A DNA stretch of 64,000 bases, taken from the NCBI GenBank assembly GCA_900470805.1, contig UCCA01000045.1:1-64000 (forward strand), written 5' to 3'. The notes beneath the pieces are model-generated. The model was given only the letters and a program-made list of their open reading frames with translations. It did not search any database and was not told where the DNA came from. Each line of letters starts with the position of its first letter. Positions within the stretch are counted from its first letter, which is position 1. Positions 63,180 to 64,000 of this stretch are shown in pieces. Origin of the DNA: Hyphomicrobiales bacterium. Lineage in GTDB: Bacteria; Pseudomonadota; Alphaproteobacteria; Rhizobiales; Rhizobiaceae. The translations under genes were made by a program, and so were the position numbers.

Positions 63180-63386
63180 ATGAAACTGTTTCGCCGTCTC
63201 TTGCGTAACTGCGTCGGGTCCTTGTTCAGGATCACGGTGTCGTCGCCTGAGCGTCCCGCGCGGGCGTGGGTCTTCTGGCACGCAGAACACGGAGACAGCA
63301 ACTTGCGTATCTTGTTGATGAGCCTCGGAGGCGCCACGATTGTGGCTTGGGCAATTGCCTTTTACATGACGTCGGTCGGCGGCTAG
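63180..63386 (+). CDS. Small hypothetical membrane protein
   Basis: 68 residues with one hydrophobic segment near the C-terminus (ILLMSLGGATIVAWAIAFYM) and a basic N-terminus (KLFRRLLRNCVGSLFR). No ribosome site is visible. It begins 57 bp after DUF454. Could be real or chance. Confidence 0.35.
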   Translation: MKLFRRLLRNCVGSLFRITVSSPERPARAWVFWHAEHGDSNLRILLMSLGGATIVAWAIAFYMTSVGG

Positions 63387-63456
63387 CTCTTCCGACGGCT
63401 CGCGCAGTCCCAAGTCGCAGGACCGTTGTATTTCAGGCATTTGGTAACGCATAAAA

Positions 63457-63482
63457 AGCCGCGCGCCTTTCAGCGCGCGGCT
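63457..63482 (-). terminator. Terminator of the iron-binding protein gene
   Basis: A 10-bp perfect stem (AGCCGCGCGC/GCGCGCGGCT) with a 6-nt loop; on the minus strand it runs into TTTTTAT. It follows the stop of the partial gene at 63490. Confidence 0.9.
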
Positions 63483-63489
63483 CGACATT

Positions 63490-64000
63490 TTAGAGCAGGC
63501 CTGCTGCCGTCATCAGTTCCACGACCTTCTTGTTGTCGAGCTTGGAGGCTTCGACCTTCGGAGCGTGGAGATCGGCGATCGGCACCAGCTTCGGGTTCGC
63601 ATCGCCGTTGATGGCGTATTCGAACGAGTCGCCGGTCTTCAGGATGTCTTGGCCAGCCTTCGACGTGATCCACTTCAACAGCGCCTGCGCTTCCTTAGGA
63701 TGCTTGCTTGATTTCAGCACACCACCGCCGGAAACACTGAGGAAGGCGCCTGGATCTTCGTTCTTGAAGTAATGCAGCGATACGTTCTTGCTGTTCTCGC
63801 CGGTCTTCGCCTGATCGCTGAACCAGTAGTAGTGATAGATGACCGCGCCTTCGACTTCACCGGCATTCACCGCCTTCATGGCAACGCTGTTACCCTTGTA
63901 GGCCGTTGAATTTTCCTTCATGGCCTTCAGCCACGCGGTCGTTGCTTCCTCACCCTTCAGCTGCAGCAACGCGCCGACGATTGCCTGGAAGTCGGCACCG
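63490..64000 (-). CDS. Fe3+ ABC transporter substrate-binding protein (FbpA/AfuA family), C-terminal part
   Basis: The gene runs off the right edge, so only the last ~170 residues are visible. The frame is open to the end (GADFQAIVGALLQLKGEEAT). Features of the ferric-binding family: NSVAMKAVNAGEVEGAVIYHYYWFSDQ, with the YHYYW iron-ligand-type tyrosines, and KNVSLHYFKNEDPGAFLSVSGGGVLKSSKHPKEAQ. It binds periplasmic iron for import; the permease and ATPase genes are not in the window. Confidence 0.8.
   Translation of the reverse strand, partial: GADFQAIVGALLQLKGEEATTAWLKAMKENSTAYKGNSVAMKAVNAGEVEGAVIYHYYWFSDQAKTGENSKNVSLHYFKNEDPGAFLSVSGGGVLKSSKHPKEAQALLKWITSKAGQDILKTGDSFEYAINGDANPKLVPIADLHAPKVEASKLDNKKVVELMTAAGLL

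Overview
The window looks like a piece of a Rhizobiaceae genome (Rhizobium/Agrobacterium/Sinorhizobium type). It is GC-rich, almost fully coding, and carries a complete rhizobial/Brucella-type erythritol locus (eryABCD, tpiB, rpiB and a divergent ABC transporter), minCDE, a cobalamin-riboswitch-controlled B12 uptake operon, and GGAAC-N16-cGTT promoters typical of the alphaproteobacterial general stress sigma factor EcfG/RpoE2. In this family minCDE usually lies on a chromid or megaplasmid, so a secondary replicon is likely (inference). I saw no insertion sequence, tRNA, rRNA or CRISPR array.

Layout. 1-3.2 kb: a gene-poor start with two tandem palindromes in a putative promoter, a large PPOX/FNR/ferredoxin fusion flavoprotein, and a decayed class II fructose-bisphosphate aldolase tail. 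3.2-7.4 kb (minus): an operon of a DeoR regulator, an FGGY kinase and a GlpD-like dehydrogenase, a second kinase/dehydrogenase pair that mirrors EryA/EryB. 7.5-11.8 kb (minus): the sugar-type ABC transporter (EryG, EryF, EryE, DUF2291 protein). 12.7-19.2 kb (plus): eryA-eryB-eryC-eryD-tpiB-rpiB, which takes erythritol to D-erythrose 4-phosphate. 19.2-32.9 kb: a siderophore-interacting protein, minCDE, a cytochrome c, a CNNM/CorC-type membrane protein, a YhaO/YhaN-like nuclease-ATPase pair and several small hypotheticals. 33-36.5 kb (minus): a lipoprotein hydrolase and a run of small stress-type proteins (DUF1328, DUF3008, glycine-zipper), some behind EcfG-like promoters. 36.7-40 kb: cobalamin riboswitch and btuFCD. 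40-47 kb: an envelope/stress cluster (endonuclease/exonuclease/phosphatase protein, LPG-synthase-like membrane protein, phospholipase D, LtrA, a K+ channel with a zinc ribbon, topoisomerase IB). 47.3-58.6 kb: an uncharacterised catabolic island with a flavin monooxygenase, an FAD protein, a Liv-type ABC transporter, two related aldo/keto reductases (one fused to RidA), a TIGR04076-like protein and a GntR regulator. 58.7-64 kb: a diguanylate cyclase, fatty acid desaturase, DUF6481, cold-shock protein, DUF454 and a partial iron-binding protein running off the right edge.

The strongest candidates for new biology are the Liv/AKR/RidA island, the second polyol kinase/dehydrogenase operon beside the erythritol locus, a bidirectional EcfG-type promoter that appears to give one gene a leaderless mRNA, and the K+ channel with a four-cysteine tail. 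All functions are read from sequence motifs and family knowledge; no database search was run.
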